A stretch of DNA of 64,000 bases from Streptomyces himalayensis subsp. himalayensis (GTDB lineage Bacteria > Actinomycetota > Actinomycetes > Streptomycetales > Streptomycetaceae), in contig NZ_JACEHE010000028.1 of the NCBI RefSeq assembly GCF_013778455.1, forward strand, positions 1-64,000. Direction: 5' to 3'. The number at the start of each line of letters is the position of its first letter. Position 1 is the first letter of the stretch. The notes under the pieces are model-generated. The model was given only the letters and a program-made list of their open reading frames with translations, made no database searches and had not been told where the DNA came from. Below, in pieces: positions 33,279 through 42,380 of this stretch. The translations under genes were made by a program, and so were the position numbers.

Positions 33279-34190
33279 TCACGTCTCCAAGCGCTCGAGG
33301 CGGGCGAGTGCCGTCTGGGCGGCGCGGCGCGCATGCCGTGCGGCCGGGGCGGTCTGCGTGGCCCGATGTCGTGCGTTGTCGAGCTCGGTTCGGACCCGGC
33401 GTCGCAGTTCCGCCGTGGCGTGGAGTTGGCGGGCCAGCTCGGTCGCGCGCTCTTCGAGTTCGTGGAGTGATGCTTCGGCGCGCTCGACGTCCGCTTGCGC
33501 CTTCTGGTGTTCCTCCTCGCGTCGCCGGGCGTGCTGTTCGGCTGCTTCCGCCTCGCGGTTGGCCTGGGCAAGCTTTCTACGCCGATCGTCCTCGAGGCGC
33601 TTCTCGCGGGCGGTCTTGGGGCTGATGACGTGTAGGTCCGGTCCCGGTGGCGTCTTCCGCCGTCGTGCACTGTGTGCTGTGAGGGCTGGACGGACGGGTA
33701 CGTCGGCGACGGCGGCCGCTGTGAATCCGACCGGAGCAACGAGAGCGTTGACGAGCCGGCCGGAGGCCCATTCCTGTGCCGCCGCCGGATCCGTCAGGAC
33801 CGTGTGCAAGGTCTGCTCGATCTTGCGCTGCGCGGCCTCGCCGATGGGATGCCCGGCCTCGGCAGCCAGGGTGCGGGCCTGCCGTGACAGGACGCCCACG
33901 AGGGTGTGCTGCTGCCGGCTCAGGCGCTTCAGCCGCTCGCGGGCAAGGTCCTGGTGAGCCTGGCGCAGGCCTTCGCCGAGCCGGAGCAGGCGGGCGACCT
34001 GGACGGGCTCGGAACGCACCAGCAGGTTGCTGGCCCAGGCCGACAGCGTCGGCCGGCGCAGCGCGGCGATCTCGGCGGCCAGCTTCGCCTTGCCCGCCCT
34101 GCGGGCCTCGGCCCCCCGTATCGCACGGGCCTCAACGAACTGCGTCGGATGCAGCCCGTACAGCTCGTCGGCGATGCTCTCCAGGTCCAC
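33279..34190 (-). CDS. Actinobacterial coiled-coil protein of unknown function
   Basis: This 303-residue protein has an N-terminal helical domain (SIADELYGLHPTQFVEARAI, ALRRPTLSAWASNLLVRSEP) and a long C-terminal coiled coil rich in Glu, Arg and Ala (residues 180-300). No signal peptide or membrane helix is seen. The N-terminal pattern recurs in Streptomyces hypothetical proteins, but I know of no function. It is followed by PPOX debris, and a DNA ligase fragment lies just upstream on the other strand. Confidence 0.75.
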   Translation of the reverse strand: MDLESIADELYGLHPTQFVEARAIRGAEARRAGKAKLAAEIAALRRPTLSAWASNLLVRSEPVQVARLLRLGEGLRQAHQDLARERLKRLSRQQHTLVGVLSRQARTLAAEAGHPIGEAAQRKIEQTLHTVLTDPAAAQEWASGRLVNALVAPVGFTAAAVADVPVRPALTAHSARRRKTPPGPDLHVISPKTAREKRLEDDRRRKLAQANREAEAAEQHARRREEEHQKAQADVERAEASLHELEERATELARQLHATAELRRRVRTELDNARHRATQTAPAARHARRAAQTALARLERLET

Positions 34191-34328
34191 GGCTCACCGC
34201 CGCCCTTCCTTCCTGCCTTCCTTCCGATGAATAGATTCTTCACTTTTTGTCCAGGCACGTTACTTATATGACTCTTGTTCCTCCGGTGACGCAGATGCTG
34301 GCCCAGGTCTCGCAAGAGCTGCCGCGGC

Positions 34329-34516
34329 GTGGCGCTGCCGGGCGGGACGGTGTGGGGGCCCAAGTGGGATGGCTTCCGGCTTCTGGTGTTCGCCGCCGCC
34401 GACGGCGAGGTGTTTCTGCAGTCGCGCAGCGGCCGCGTCTCACCACGGCGTTCCCAGAGATCGCGCCGGCCGCCGCGGTGCTGGGCGACGACGCCGTCAT
34501 CGACGGTGTTATGTGA
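34329..34516 (+). pseudogene. ATP-dependent DNA ligase fragment (N-terminal motif I)
   Basis: The frame reads ALPGGTVWGPKWDGFRLLVF then DGEVFLQSRSGR, which carries the KWDGFR adenylation motif of LigD/LigC-type ATP-dependent ligases. After a frameshift near 34440 the next frame gives LTTAFPEIAPAAAVLGDDAVIDG, the expected continuation. Everything downstream is missing. It is inactive. Confidence 0.7.
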
Positions 34517-34801
34517 CCTGCACGGGTGTCTCAGGTGCTTGGTGTCTCAGGTGACTTGTCCTCGACCGGGACGTGGCCCGTGTTGTCCCCGTCCGCCTCC
34601 ACCTCAAGCACCGCGGTCAGCCCGGCTCCGCATGCGCTTGGCTGGACGGCGGAGGCCCCGGCCAACGCCTGGCAGGGCGCCGCACCCGGGACGAGGTCAC
34701 CCACGGTCACTCCGACACACCGTACGAGAGCCCCGATCCCCTCTACGGCCTCGGCCGCAGTAGGGCGTTTCCTGCCCTGACGCGGCTGGCCGGCCGGGTC
34801 C

Positions 34802-34945
34802 GCGCGGGTGCTGCGGTTCAACGACGGATCCGCCATTACCGCCCAGACCATGATCCTGGCCACCGGGGTCTCCTACCGGCGGCTCGCGGCGCCCGGTCTG
34901 GAGGCGCTGACCGGCTGTGGCGTCTTCTATGCCCCAGCCAGGGAC
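34802..34945 (+). pseudogene. Thioredoxin-reductase-like FAD oxidoreductase fragment
   Basis: The segment LRFNDGSAITAQTMILATGV followed by SYRRLAAPGLEALTGCGVFY is the middle part of a thioredoxin-reductase-like pyridine nucleotide-disulfide oxidoreductase (the ATG motif that ends the FAD domain). Neither the N-terminal GxGxxG nor the CxxC and NAD parts are present. It breaks off at the regulatory repeat beginning at 34938. Confidence 0.6.
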
Positions 34946-34983
34946 CGCCGATCCATGGATAAACCTTCCTCTCCCGCCCCTGC
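34938..34983 (-). promoter_or_regulatory. Inverted copy of the XRE-gene promoter region, upstream of the SDR gene
   Basis: Read on the minus strand, these 46 bases match 36076-36121 at 37 positions. The shared part includes GGGAGAGGA and CCATGGAYCGGCGGTC. All but one difference are transitions. The orientation suggests that an XRE regulator gene once diverged from the SDR gene here and was lost. The element probably contains the operator through which the surviving regulator at 36154 controls the SDR gene. Confidence 0.55.
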
Positions 34984-35050
34984 GCGGGCGCCCCTACGGT
35001 CGAGGCTGCGGGCGCTCACCGGCCCGCCGTAACGAAGGAGCGAGACCCCC

Positions 35051-35800
35051 ATGAAGATGACCGGCAACACGATCCTGATCACCGGCGGAACCTCGGGCAT
35101 CGGGCTCGGCCTGGCCCTGCGCCTGTACGAGGCCGGCAACAAAGTGGTCGTCGCCGGCCGGCGCAAGGAACTCCTCGACGAGATCACGGCTGAGCACCCG
35201 GGCATCGACGCGCTCGTCCTCGACGTCGCGGACCCCGACTCGATTGCCCGGGCCCGCGAGACCGTGGCGGCGAGCCACCCGGAGCTGAACGTCCTGGTCA
35301 ACAACGCCGGCATCATGCTGCGGGAAAGCCTCCTCGACCCGGCCGGACTCCCGGTCGCCGAGGATCACGTCACGGTCAACCTGCTCGGCACGATCCGGAT
35401 GACGTACGCCTTCCTGCCGCTGCTGGTGGGCAAGGACGACGCGGTCGTCATGAACGTCACCTCGTCGCTGGCGTTCGTACCGTACCCGAGCACCCCGACC
35501 TACAGCGCGACCAAGGCCGCGCTGCACTCCTTCTCCGAGAGCCTGCGCATCCAGCTCGCCGGTGCTGGCGCCGGTGTCCAGGTGATCGAGGTGGTCCCGC
35601 CGGGCGTGCGCACGACCCTGCTGGGCCAGCAGGACAGCGACCAGTCCATGCCGTTGGACGACTTCCTCACCGAGACCCTCGACCTGCTGCGCGAGAAGCC
35701 CGATGGGAAGGAGCTTGTCGTCGAGCGCGCCAGGTTCATCCGCGACGCGGAGGCCAACGGCTCCTACGACGACGTCCTCGCCATGATCAGCGGCAGCTGA
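35051..35800 (+). CDS. Short-chain dehydrogenase/reductase (DltE-like)
   Basis: This NAD(P)-dependent oxidoreductase of 249 residues is a classical SDR. The cofactor motif TGGTSGIG is near residue 12, NNAG near 84, the catalytic Ser lies in NVTSSLAF and the Tyr-Lys pair in YSATK (about residues 156-160). The pattern SSLAFVPYPSTPTYSATKAALHSF resembles DltE-type proteins. AAGGAG precedes ATG 35051. The substrate is unknown. An XRE/MmyB regulator with matching promoter DNA lies 350 bp downstream, a common pairing in actinomycetes. Confidence 0.9.
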   Translation: MKMTGNTILITGGTSGIGLGLALRLYEAGNKVVVAGRRKELLDEITAEHPGIDALVLDVADPDSIARARETVAASHPELNVLVNNAGIMLRESLLDPAGLPVAEDHVTVNLLGTIRMTYAFLPLLVGKDDAVVMNVTSSLAFVPYPSTPTYSATKAALHSFSESLRIQLAGAGAGVQVIEVVPPGVRTTLLGQQDSDQSMPLDDFLTETLDLLREKPDGKELVVERARFIRDAEANGSYDDVLAMISGS

Positions 35801-36075
35801 CCGACCTGTAATGACCGACGCGGAACAACGGCACGCTGGCGGGTCCTGTTGGGCCACATCATCGAGGAACGCGAGCTGGACCCGCCTCGGGGTGGTCGGC
35901 CGGTCCCAAGCGTTGGGCGTCCTCGACGGAGGACCGTCGCCGCAGGCCGTCTTCCATGCCGACGGCCTGCGGCGCAGCCGACAGCCGGCGAATTTCCCAG
36001 CGGGTCATGCATGTCAGGTGACCATCGGGTCGTCTCACTGCGAGCGCCCTCGGCGTCGGCCGTGCGGGCGGCTTC

Positions 36076-36121
36076 GCGGGGGTGGGAGAGGAGGGCTCAG
36101 CCATGGACCGGCGGTCTCTGG
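36076..36121 (+). promoter_or_regulatory. Promoter/operator element of the XRE regulator gene
   Basis: This 46-base element ends 32 bp before the start of the XRE gene and has an inverted 80% identical copy upstream of the SDR gene (34938-34983). Conservation limited to this block suggests a protein-binding site, most simply for the XRE protein itself. The 35801-36075 stretch before it holds no recognisable gene. Confidence 0.55.
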
Positions 36122-36153
36122 ATAGTCCGGCGGGATGCGGCGAGGATGGGGGC

Positions 36154-36993
36154 ATGGACAAGAAGGAACTGGCGGAATTCCTGCGCCACCGGCGTGAGAC
36201 GCTGCGCCCCCGCGACGTCGGGCTGGTCGAGGGGCCGCGCAGGCGTACGCAGGGGCTGCGCCGCGAGGAGGTCGCGCAGCTCGCCGGCATGTCCACCGAC
36301 TACTACGCCCGGCTGGAACAGCGGCGAGCTCCGCAGCCCTCCGTCCAGATCACCACGGCTCTCGCCCGGGCACTGCGGCTGACCCTGGACGAACGCGACC
36401 ATCTCTTCGTCCTCATCGGCCACAACGCCCCGGCCCGCTTCCACCGCTCCGAACACGTCAGCCCGACGCTGATGCGGGTCCTGGACCGCCTGGACGACTC
36501 CCCGGCCCTGGTGCAGACCGACTTGTTCGACACCCTCGCGATGAACCCGTTGGCCGTGGCGCTGGTCGGCGACCTGACCCGCCACACCGGTCTGGCCCGC
36601 AGCGGCTACTACCGCTGGTTCATGGACCCAGCCGAGCGTCTGGTGTATCCCGAGGAGACCCACGAACACCACGGCCGCGCCCATGCAGCACGCCTGCGGG
36701 CCGCGCTGACAGCCGGCAGCGACACCCCCCGAGCCGCCCGGATCCTCGCCGAACTCCAGGAACACAGCCCCGAGTTCGTCCGCATGTGGGAACTTCAGGA
36801 GGTCGCCCAACGCTACGACGACTGCAAGACCATCCTCCATCCCGAACTCGGCCGCATCGATGTCGACGCCCAGGTCCTGTTCACCGAGAACCGCGCCCAG
36901 ACCCTGGTGGTGCTGACCACTCGCCCCGGCACGGAGAGCCACAGCAAGCTCGAACTGCTCTCCGTCATAGGGCACCAGCAGCTCACCCCCTGA
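36154..36993 (+). CDS. XRE-family regulator with MmyB-like ligand-binding domain
   Basis: This 279-residue transcription regulator has the HTH in residues 8-75 (LAEFLRHRRETLRPRDVGLV, RTQGLRREEVAQLAGMSTDYYARLEQ) and the MmyB-type domain at about 95-270 (MNPLAVALVGDL, YYRWFMDPAERLVYPEETHEHHGRAHAARLRA, WELQEVAQRYDDCKTILHPELG). ATG 36154 begins at the usual MDKKELAEFLRHRR; an upstream ATG at 36082 would lie within the conserved promoter block and is rejected. Members of this family commonly repress a neighbouring oxidoreductase gene, here probably the SDR at 35051. Confidence 0.9.
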   Translation: MDKKELAEFLRHRRETLRPRDVGLVEGPRRRTQGLRREEVAQLAGMSTDYYARLEQRRAPQPSVQITTALARALRLTLDERDHLFVLIGHNAPARFHRSEHVSPTLMRVLDRLDDSPALVQTDLFDTLAMNPLAVALVGDLTRHTGLARSGYYRWFMDPAERLVYPEETHEHHGRAHAARLRAALTAGSDTPRAARILAELQEHSPEFVRMWELQEVAQRYDDCKTILHPELGRIDVDAQVLFTENRAQTLVVLTTRPGTESHSKLELLSVIGHQQLTP

Positions 36994-37014
36994 CGTCCTG
37001 GGCCGGGGGACGGG

Positions 37015-37608
37015 TCAAGGCTCGGCGCGGGAGGGGCCGGACAAATGCACCCTGGAGTGGTGCAGGTCGACGTACCGGAACGGCGCCCGCTTCAGCAGCC
37101 CCGCATCCAGTGACCACGCCACCCACTTGTCCAGCGCCGCCACCGACCGGTTCCACGTCCCCACCGACACAGCACCCGGCCCGCCACACCACAACCGCAC
37201 CCGTTTGTAAGCCCGCAGATCATCGCCGTCGCACACCCAGATCGGCTTGCCATGCCACGAGGTCTCCAGGAACCGGACGAAAAGCATCACGTCCCGGGCG
37301 TATCCCAGAACGCTGTTCTCGGCACGCACACCCCGACTCGGCAGCTCATGCAGAAAACGGTTCAGTTGCAGGTCGTACGACCCGTCCCCTGCCAAAATGA
37401 ACGGCTGACCCTCGCGGACGCCTCCGCGGTCCAGCACAGCCACCGGGCCAGCAGTACCCAGGCAGCTCTCCGAACGGGACCGGCTCGTCGTGCATAGATC
37501 CGCGATCATGGCACCGATACCATCCCGCTTCGATCGCCTCGTAGACGTCGGATCCGTCCACCATCCCGAAGCCGAGACACGGGCGCCTTCTCCCCGCTCA
37601 GAAACCAC
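37015..37608 (-). pseudogene. Tyrosine recombinase fragment (N-terminal core-binding domain)
   Basis: The sequence RFLHELPSRGVRAENSVLGYARDVMLFVRFLETSWHGKPI, then DGDDLRAYKRVRLW and VGTWNRSVAALDKWVAWSLDAGLLKRAPF, is the N-terminal SAM-like domain of a phage-type integrase. The protein stops at 37015, before any catalytic residue, so the enzyme is truncated. The first 70 codons of the frame look non-coding. A C-terminal recombinase half at 1581-2183 is in the opposite orientation 35 kb away. Confidence 0.6.
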
Positions 37609-37715
37609 TCACGCCGGTGATCTGCCGAGGGAGTCGGAACCTTCATCATGGGCCGCGGTGCACGGTGCTTTGGGGCGTGAGTGCGCCTTTGGCACCGTGC
37701 CGGTCCTGACGGCGG

Positions 37716-37919
37716 TCAGGCGGGAGTGATGTTCTCCGCCTGCGGGCCCTTTTGGCCCTGGGTGATGTCGAAGGTGACGGCCTGGCCTTCCTGGAGCTCG
37801 CGGAAGCCGCTGGCGTTGATGTTGGAGTAGTGCGCGAAGACGTCGGGGCCGCCTCCGTCCTGCGCGATGAAGCCGAAGCCCTTTTCGGCGTTGAACCACT
37901 TGACGGTTCCGCTGGCCAT
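37716..37919 (-). CDS. Cold-shock domain protein (CspA family)
   Basis: This single OB-fold nucleic-acid-binding protein has 67 residues. The RNP1 motif (KGFGFI) and RNP2-like motif (DVFAHYS) follow the canonical start MASGTVKWFNAEKGFGFIAQ and it ends QKGPQAENITPA. ATG 37919 is the family start; in-frame upstream codons are rejected. Streptomyces carry many such proteins, which act as RNA chaperones. It stands alone. The gene proper is intact in a stretch otherwise rich in debris. Confidence 0.95.
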   Translation of the reverse strand: MASGTVKWFNAEKGFGFIAQDGGGPDVFAHYSNINASGFRELQEGQAVTFDITQGQKGPQAENITPA

Positions 37920-38827
37920 GCCGGTGCCTCTCAGTCGATGACGGATCCGCACCGCGCGGACCCGGAGGTGGTCGTCCTGGTCCTGGGGCACTGCACAGCA
38001 AAACGCCCGCACCACGGCGCGGGCAGGTACTGCGAACCACGACATCTGCCAGCGACGCTACACGGCGGCACCACCCCTGACCAGTGAGCAAGGACCGTCA
38101 GATGAAGTGGTGTTGCGGACGGCTACGGTCATTGCGCCTCGGGCTTCCGGCACGGGCTGGGTCGTAGAGCACCGCCAGCGCCAGGCCAGTGGGCCTGCTC
38201 GAAGGAATCGACCCGCATCGGCATCGGCATCGGCCGTCACGTGGGCATGGCAAAGCCCGGGCCGCGGGCCCCTGGCCCGTGCTGTGTGGCCCGGGCACAG
38301 CACGGGCCGAGTTGGTCAAGGCGTAACTCAGTGCCGTGGGCCGCTGCGAGCTACGCACCGGCCATCGACCACGGCAACCCATCCCTGCATCAGGCCGAGC
38401 AACAGCAGGCCACCAGCAAGATCAACAAGCCAGTCTCGCAGCCACATCAGAGCCCGGTGGTGACGCGACCGCGGCTGCGGGTGGGTGACGGCGTGTTGCG
38501 CGGCTCCGGCGGCCGCGCAAACAGGTCTTCCGGCGCAGCGGTGAGCGCGTCGGGGGTGTTATTGATGCGGGAAGGCCTCGGAGGTCCAGGTGTTTCCGGG
38601 CGCACCGCAACGTAGGCCAGACGTGCGTGCTCAGGGCTGACGGGGCCGCGGCTGGATGAGGCCCGGTCGCCGTCGAGGACGTGTGCTGTTGCGGAAGGCT
38701 GAGCGCATGCGCGGAGCGTTGCCGGTGGAGCCGGCGAACGGTGAGACGAGCTGGTCTCGCCCGGGGTGAGGCGGGTGAAGTGCCGGAAAACCCAGGGCGC
38801 CTGAGAAGATCTGCACCCCTGGAGTCG
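37920..38827. other. 900-bp stretch without recognisable genes
   Basis: The first 100-200 bases should hold the promoter and 5' UTR of the cold-shock gene. No open frame further on resembles a known protein, codon usage is poor in every frame, and no RNA gene or repeat was identified. The 3' end of the MFS gene begins at 38828. Confidence 0.4.
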
Positions 38828-40258
38828 TCACGCGGGAGAGGCGATCCGGCGCGGCAGCTTCGCAGCAAAGATGATCGTCACCAGGGCGAGGGCGGCCACG
38901 ACGCCAAAGGCCAGCTTCATCCCGCTCAGCTGTGCGGGCACGGCGGCGACGCCGTCGGCGGCCAGGTGGCGGGTGCGCACGGACATCACGGTCACCACAA
39001 GCGCGGTCCCGAAAGCTGCGGCGACTTGCTGCAACGTGCCGAGCATCGAGCTGCCGTGCGAGTACAAGTGCGGGGGAAGGGCGCCCATGCCAAGCGTGAA
39101 GACGGGGGTGAACGTCGCCGCCAGGCTCACCATCAGCAGCGCGTGCAGTACCAGCACTTGCCAGTACGGCATCGTCATCGAGACCTGGATGAACCCGCCG
39201 AGGGCGAGCACCATGCCGATCGAGCCGGGCAGCACCAGCGGCCGACTGCCGAACCGGTCGAACACCTTTCCGACGGCCGGTCCGAGCAGGCCCATGGCCA
39301 GACCGCCCGGCATGACCAGCAGGCCGGTCTGCAGCGGGCTGAGCCCGCGCAGGTTCTGCAGGTACAGCGGCAGCAGGATCATCGACCCGAGCATCGCCAG
39401 GAACCCGATGGACATGAGGGCCAAGGACAGGCCGTAGGTGCGGTGCCCGAGGGTACGCAGGTCCATCAAAGGCACACCGGTACGTTGCAGCGTGAGCTGG
39501 CGGATCACGAAAACCGCGATTGCCGCGACCCCGGCGATGACGATGCCGATGCCGAGCCCGACCCTGCCGTCGCCTTCGCCGAAGAGACTCAGGCCGTACA
39601 CCAGGCCGCCGAAGCCGAGCGCCGCCACGGCGACGCTGAGCCAGTCGATGGAGCTCACCTGCGGCTCGCTGATGTTGTCCACCTTACGCAGCCCCAGCAC
39701 GGTCACCACAGCCGCGATCGGCAGGACGGCCACGAACAGCAGCCGCCAGGAGCCGACTTGCAGGATCAGCCCGGACACGGCAGGTCCCAGCGCGGGCGCC
39801 ACCGAGATCGCCAGCGTGACGTTGCCCATCACCCGGCCCCGGTCATGCTCGGGCACCACGATCATCAACGTGGTCATCAGCAGGGGCATCATCACAGCTG
39901 TGCCTGCCGCCTGCACGATCCGACCCGCCAAGAGCACCTCGAAGGACGGCGCGACGGCTGACAGGACGGTACCCGTGAGAAACACGCCCATCGCGATGGC
40001 GTAAGCCTGACGGGTGGTGACCCGCTGCAGGAACCAGCCGGTGACCGGAATCACCGCGGCCATGGTCAGCATGAACGCCGTGGACACCCACTGCGCCGAC
40101 TGCTCGGAGATGCGCAACGAATCCATCAACCGCGGGATAGCGTTGATCAAAATCGTCTCGTTCAGGATCACCACGAACGTGGCCAGCACCAGCAGCCGCA
40201 CCACACTCGGTGTGCCACCCGCCCGCACGGCCGGTCGTTGTTGAATCGCAGCTGACAT
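38828..40258 (-). CDS. MFS transporter, DHA2/EmrB-QacA drug exporter family
   Basis: This membrane exporter of 476 residues has fourteen predicted helices. Motif A-like GWFLQRVTTRQAYAIAMGVF, motif C-like GNVTLAISVAPALGPAVSGL and the N-terminal VILNETILINAIPRL are typical of the 14-TM drug:proton antiporter subfamily. ATG 40258 is chosen over a GTG at 40267, as GAGG lies eight bases upstream. An inverted repeat (40324-40341) lies 66 bp upstream, but no regulator gene is adjacent. The substrate is unknown. Confidence 0.92.
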   Translation of the reverse strand: MSAAIQQRPAVRAGGTPSVVRLLVLATFVVILNETILINAIPRLMDSLRISEQSAQWVSTAFMLTMAAVIPVTGWFLQRVTTRQAYAIAMGVFLTGTVLSAVAPSFEVLLAGRIVQAAGTAVMMPLLMTTLMIVVPEHDRGRVMGNVTLAISVAPALGPAVSGLILQVGSWRLLFVAVLPIAAVVTVLGLRKVDNISEPQVSSIDWLSVAVAALGFGGLVYGLSLFGEGDGRVGLGIGIVIAGVAAIAVFVIRQLTLQRTGVPLMDLRTLGHRTYGLSLALMSIGFLAMLGSMILLPLYLQNLRGLSPLQTGLLVMPGGLAMGLLGPAVGKVFDRFGSRPLVLPGSIGMVLALGGFIQVSMTMPYWQVLVLHALLMVSLAATFTPVFTLGMGALPPHLYSHGSSMLGTLQQVAAAFGTALVVTVMSVRTRHLAADGVAAVPAQLSGMKLAFGVVAALALVTIIFAAKLPRRIASPA

Positions 40259-40323
40259 GAGCGGCACCTCACTGGGATTGACGGATCACAAACGCCTCAC
40301 AGCCAAAGGCTGCCGGCATCGAC

Positions 40324-40341
40324 ATGGATGGTGACATCCAT
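40324..40341. promoter_or_regulatory. Inverted repeat upstream of the MFS gene
   Basis: ATGGATG-GTGA-CATCCAT, a perfect 7-bp inverted repeat with a 4-base spacer, 66 bp before the MFS start. The size suits a dimeric repressor such as a TetR-type protein, but no such gene is next to it. The remaining 40342-41122 holds no convincing gene. Confidence 0.4.
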
Positions 40342-40834
40342 AGAGACCAGCACGCCCGGCACAACTCATCGGTCGACCCGAGTGATCCGCATCACTGCGC
40401 CAAACTCACCCGAGTTTGCGCCCGCTCACGAAGGCATCCGTCTCCCCGTCCGGGCACCCTTGCCGCACGGCGCAGGCCGGACGAACCCAACCGATGCGCT
40501 TCCCCGTCAAGTCAGTCTGTTTCAGATTTCTCGCGCTTGCGTGTACTGCGTGAGGTGAAGCATGGGCGAGCGCCCCCGAGAGCTGTGGATGGTCTCGGGG
40601 ACGCCGCGGGCGTTCCTGCCTTCAGGCGAACTGCGTTGTTCCGGGGCCTGATGTCTGGCTATGACGTCGTCAATCGGCCCCGGCGTGACGGCCCGAACTG
40701 GACCCGATGCGTGAAGATCAATGACGGTATGAGGCAGCCCCACCGCAAGCCACAGCACGAATCCGGTGGGGCCAGCTGAAGCCGTCCCGCCACGGGCGGG
40801 GTCACCTCGAGCCGTCACGATGGAGCCACTCAAC

Positions 40835-40870
40835 GGCTCTGTCAGCGATCACGGAGAGCCGTCACGGTCA
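40835..40870 (+). repeat. 36-bp imperfect direct repeat, left copy
   Basis: This copy matches 41825-41860 at 28 of 36 positions. Each copy can fold through GGCTC and GAGCC into a small hairpin. The two copies flank the DUF1707 gene and lie exactly 990 bp apart. Significance is unknown. Confidence 0.4.
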
Positions 40871-41122
40871 GTGAGAGTGGGGTTCAATTCCCGCGTCTGC
40901 GCTGAGGGCGCGCCGTACCGGATATCGCCAGATGTGACGCTCCCTCATGTACGTCGAGACCGGGCCTCGGCATGATGGATGCCGCATGCCGTGAATCGAC
41001 GCCGGCCATCGCCTCTCCGTGATGGGGCCAAGCCGGGATCCATGTCGCGATATAGCGTTAGTCTTCTTCTCGCGCCGCTGCCTGCGTCGCGCGGAGACGT
41101 TCGACAGGACCAGGACGGAAGT

Positions 41123-41779
41123 ATGTCGGGAGAGATTTCGCCCACCGGGAAAGACTCCGGCCTCGACTCGTCGCCCGAGCTGAGGGCCTCTCATGCGGAC
41201 CGGGACCGGGTGGTGGACGTGCTGCGTATCGCGGCAGGGGAGGGCCTGCTGACCGCGGACGAGTTGGACGAGCGCCTTGAAGCTGCCCTTTCGGCGCGTA
41301 CCGTCAGCGAGCTGACCGCGCTGACCGCTGACCTGCCGGCCGTGTCCGCTTCGACAGGCACGGCCGTAGCGGAGGTCAAGGACGTACTCCGGATCGAGGG
41401 GATTCACAGTGGTGCGGTCAAACGCGTGGGGCGCTGGGTTGTGCCGCGGAGGCTGGAGCTGTCCACTGCGTGGTGTGAGGTGACGCTCGACTTCACTCAG
41501 GCAGTGATCACGCAGGACACCTTGCGGATCGACATGAACACGGCCGGCAAGAAGCTGACGCTGATCACCAAGCCGGGCATCGTGGTCGATGCCGGTGCCC
41601 TTAGCCTCGTACACAGTAAGATCAAGATTCGTCAGGCTCCAGACCACGAGACACCGATCACGCTGCGCGTGGAGCTGGTCGGCACGACGACCCACGGCCG
41701 CGTCGTGGTACGGCCCGCACGGCGGACCTTCGGACAGTGGCTGCTGCGCAAGCCCACGTCCCTGCCGGCAGGCGATTGA
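41123..41779 (+). CDS. DUF1707 domain protein
   Basis: This soluble protein of 218 residues has an N-terminal DUF1707 domain, recognised by RASHADRDRVVDVLRIAAGEGLLTADELDERLEAALSARTVSELTALTADLP. A C-terminal beta-rich domain (LELSTAWCEVTLDFTQAVITQDTLRID) resembles the LiaF-like/DUF2154 domain often fused to it. ATG 41123 is used because the domain begins shortly after it; an earlier ATG at 40979 would add unrelated sequence. DUF1707 proteins are widespread in Streptomyces and have no settled function. No membrane helix is present, unlike many relatives. Confidence 0.85.
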   Translation: MSGEISPTGKDSGLDSSPELRASHADRDRVVDVLRIAAGEGLLTADELDERLEAALSARTVSELTALTADLPAVSASTGTAVAEVKDVLRIEGIHSGAVKRVGRWVVPRRLELSTAWCEVTLDFTQAVITQDTLRIDMNTAGKKLTLITKPGIVVDAGALSLVHSKIKIRQAPDHETPITLRVELVGTTTHGRVVVRPARRTFGQWLLRKPTSLPAGD

Positions 41780-41824
41780 CTCCATCGTTGTGAACTGTCG
41801 GCCGTGACTCGGGCGGTTGAGCGG

Positions 41825-41860
41825 GGCTCTGCCGGCGATCACCGGGAGCCGTCACCGCTG
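41825..41860 (+). repeat. 36-bp imperfect direct repeat, right copy
   Basis: Partner of 40835-40870 with a GGCTC...GAGCC hairpin potential. It lies 46 bp after the DUF1707 stop and might serve as a weak terminator. Confidence 0.4.
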
Positions 41861-42380
41861 ACGCTCCGCTGGAGCTCGGACGGTACGGAAGGCGCCGTGC
41901 TCGGCAGACAGGTTGTACAGCCGGAACCGCCGTTGCGGCGCTGAGTGATGCCCCTGGTCGGCCCAGAGGTCATCCAATGCCCAGGCCCTGGGGCGCGGCC
42001 GGGGCCGGTTCGCGCACGGCCAGGTACACCGCGTGCACCGCGAGCATGTGCTCGATCTCGTCGGTGATCGGCGCGAAGAACTGCTGTCGATGGTCCGCGT
42101 CCGTCATCGAAGTGACCGCGAAGCCACCAGCAGCGAGAAGTGGTCCTGGTCGCCTCTGGTGATCAGGACGGTGGACATGCTGCCGAACGCGGCGAAGAGT
42201 GTGGCGTTCCGCAACATCGCGACGGGGATCACGGTCCACGGCCGCGATGAGCAGATTCGTACCGAATACGCCTACGGTCACGACCCACGCCGCACACCCG
42301 GCTGATCACGCGAATCCCGCCACTCACCCCGCGCGGACCCACCATTGCCGAGATTGGCGCTGAGCACGCGGGCCCGGGGC
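41861..42380. other. Gap without a convincing gene
   Basis: About 520 bases between the DUF1707 gene and the LLM oxidoreductase. A minus-strand frame reads VTVIPVAMLRNATLFAAFGS, which resembles a membrane-protein helix, and might be a relic, but no family could be assigned and the frame is broken soon after. Confidence 0.3.

Noticed and set aside
40873..40897. tRNA T-arm-like sequence (GTGGGGTTCAATTCCCGC)
   Set aside because: No acceptor, D- or anticodon arms precede it and it lacks a CCA end, so it is not called a tRNA; an attachment-site relic cannot be shown.
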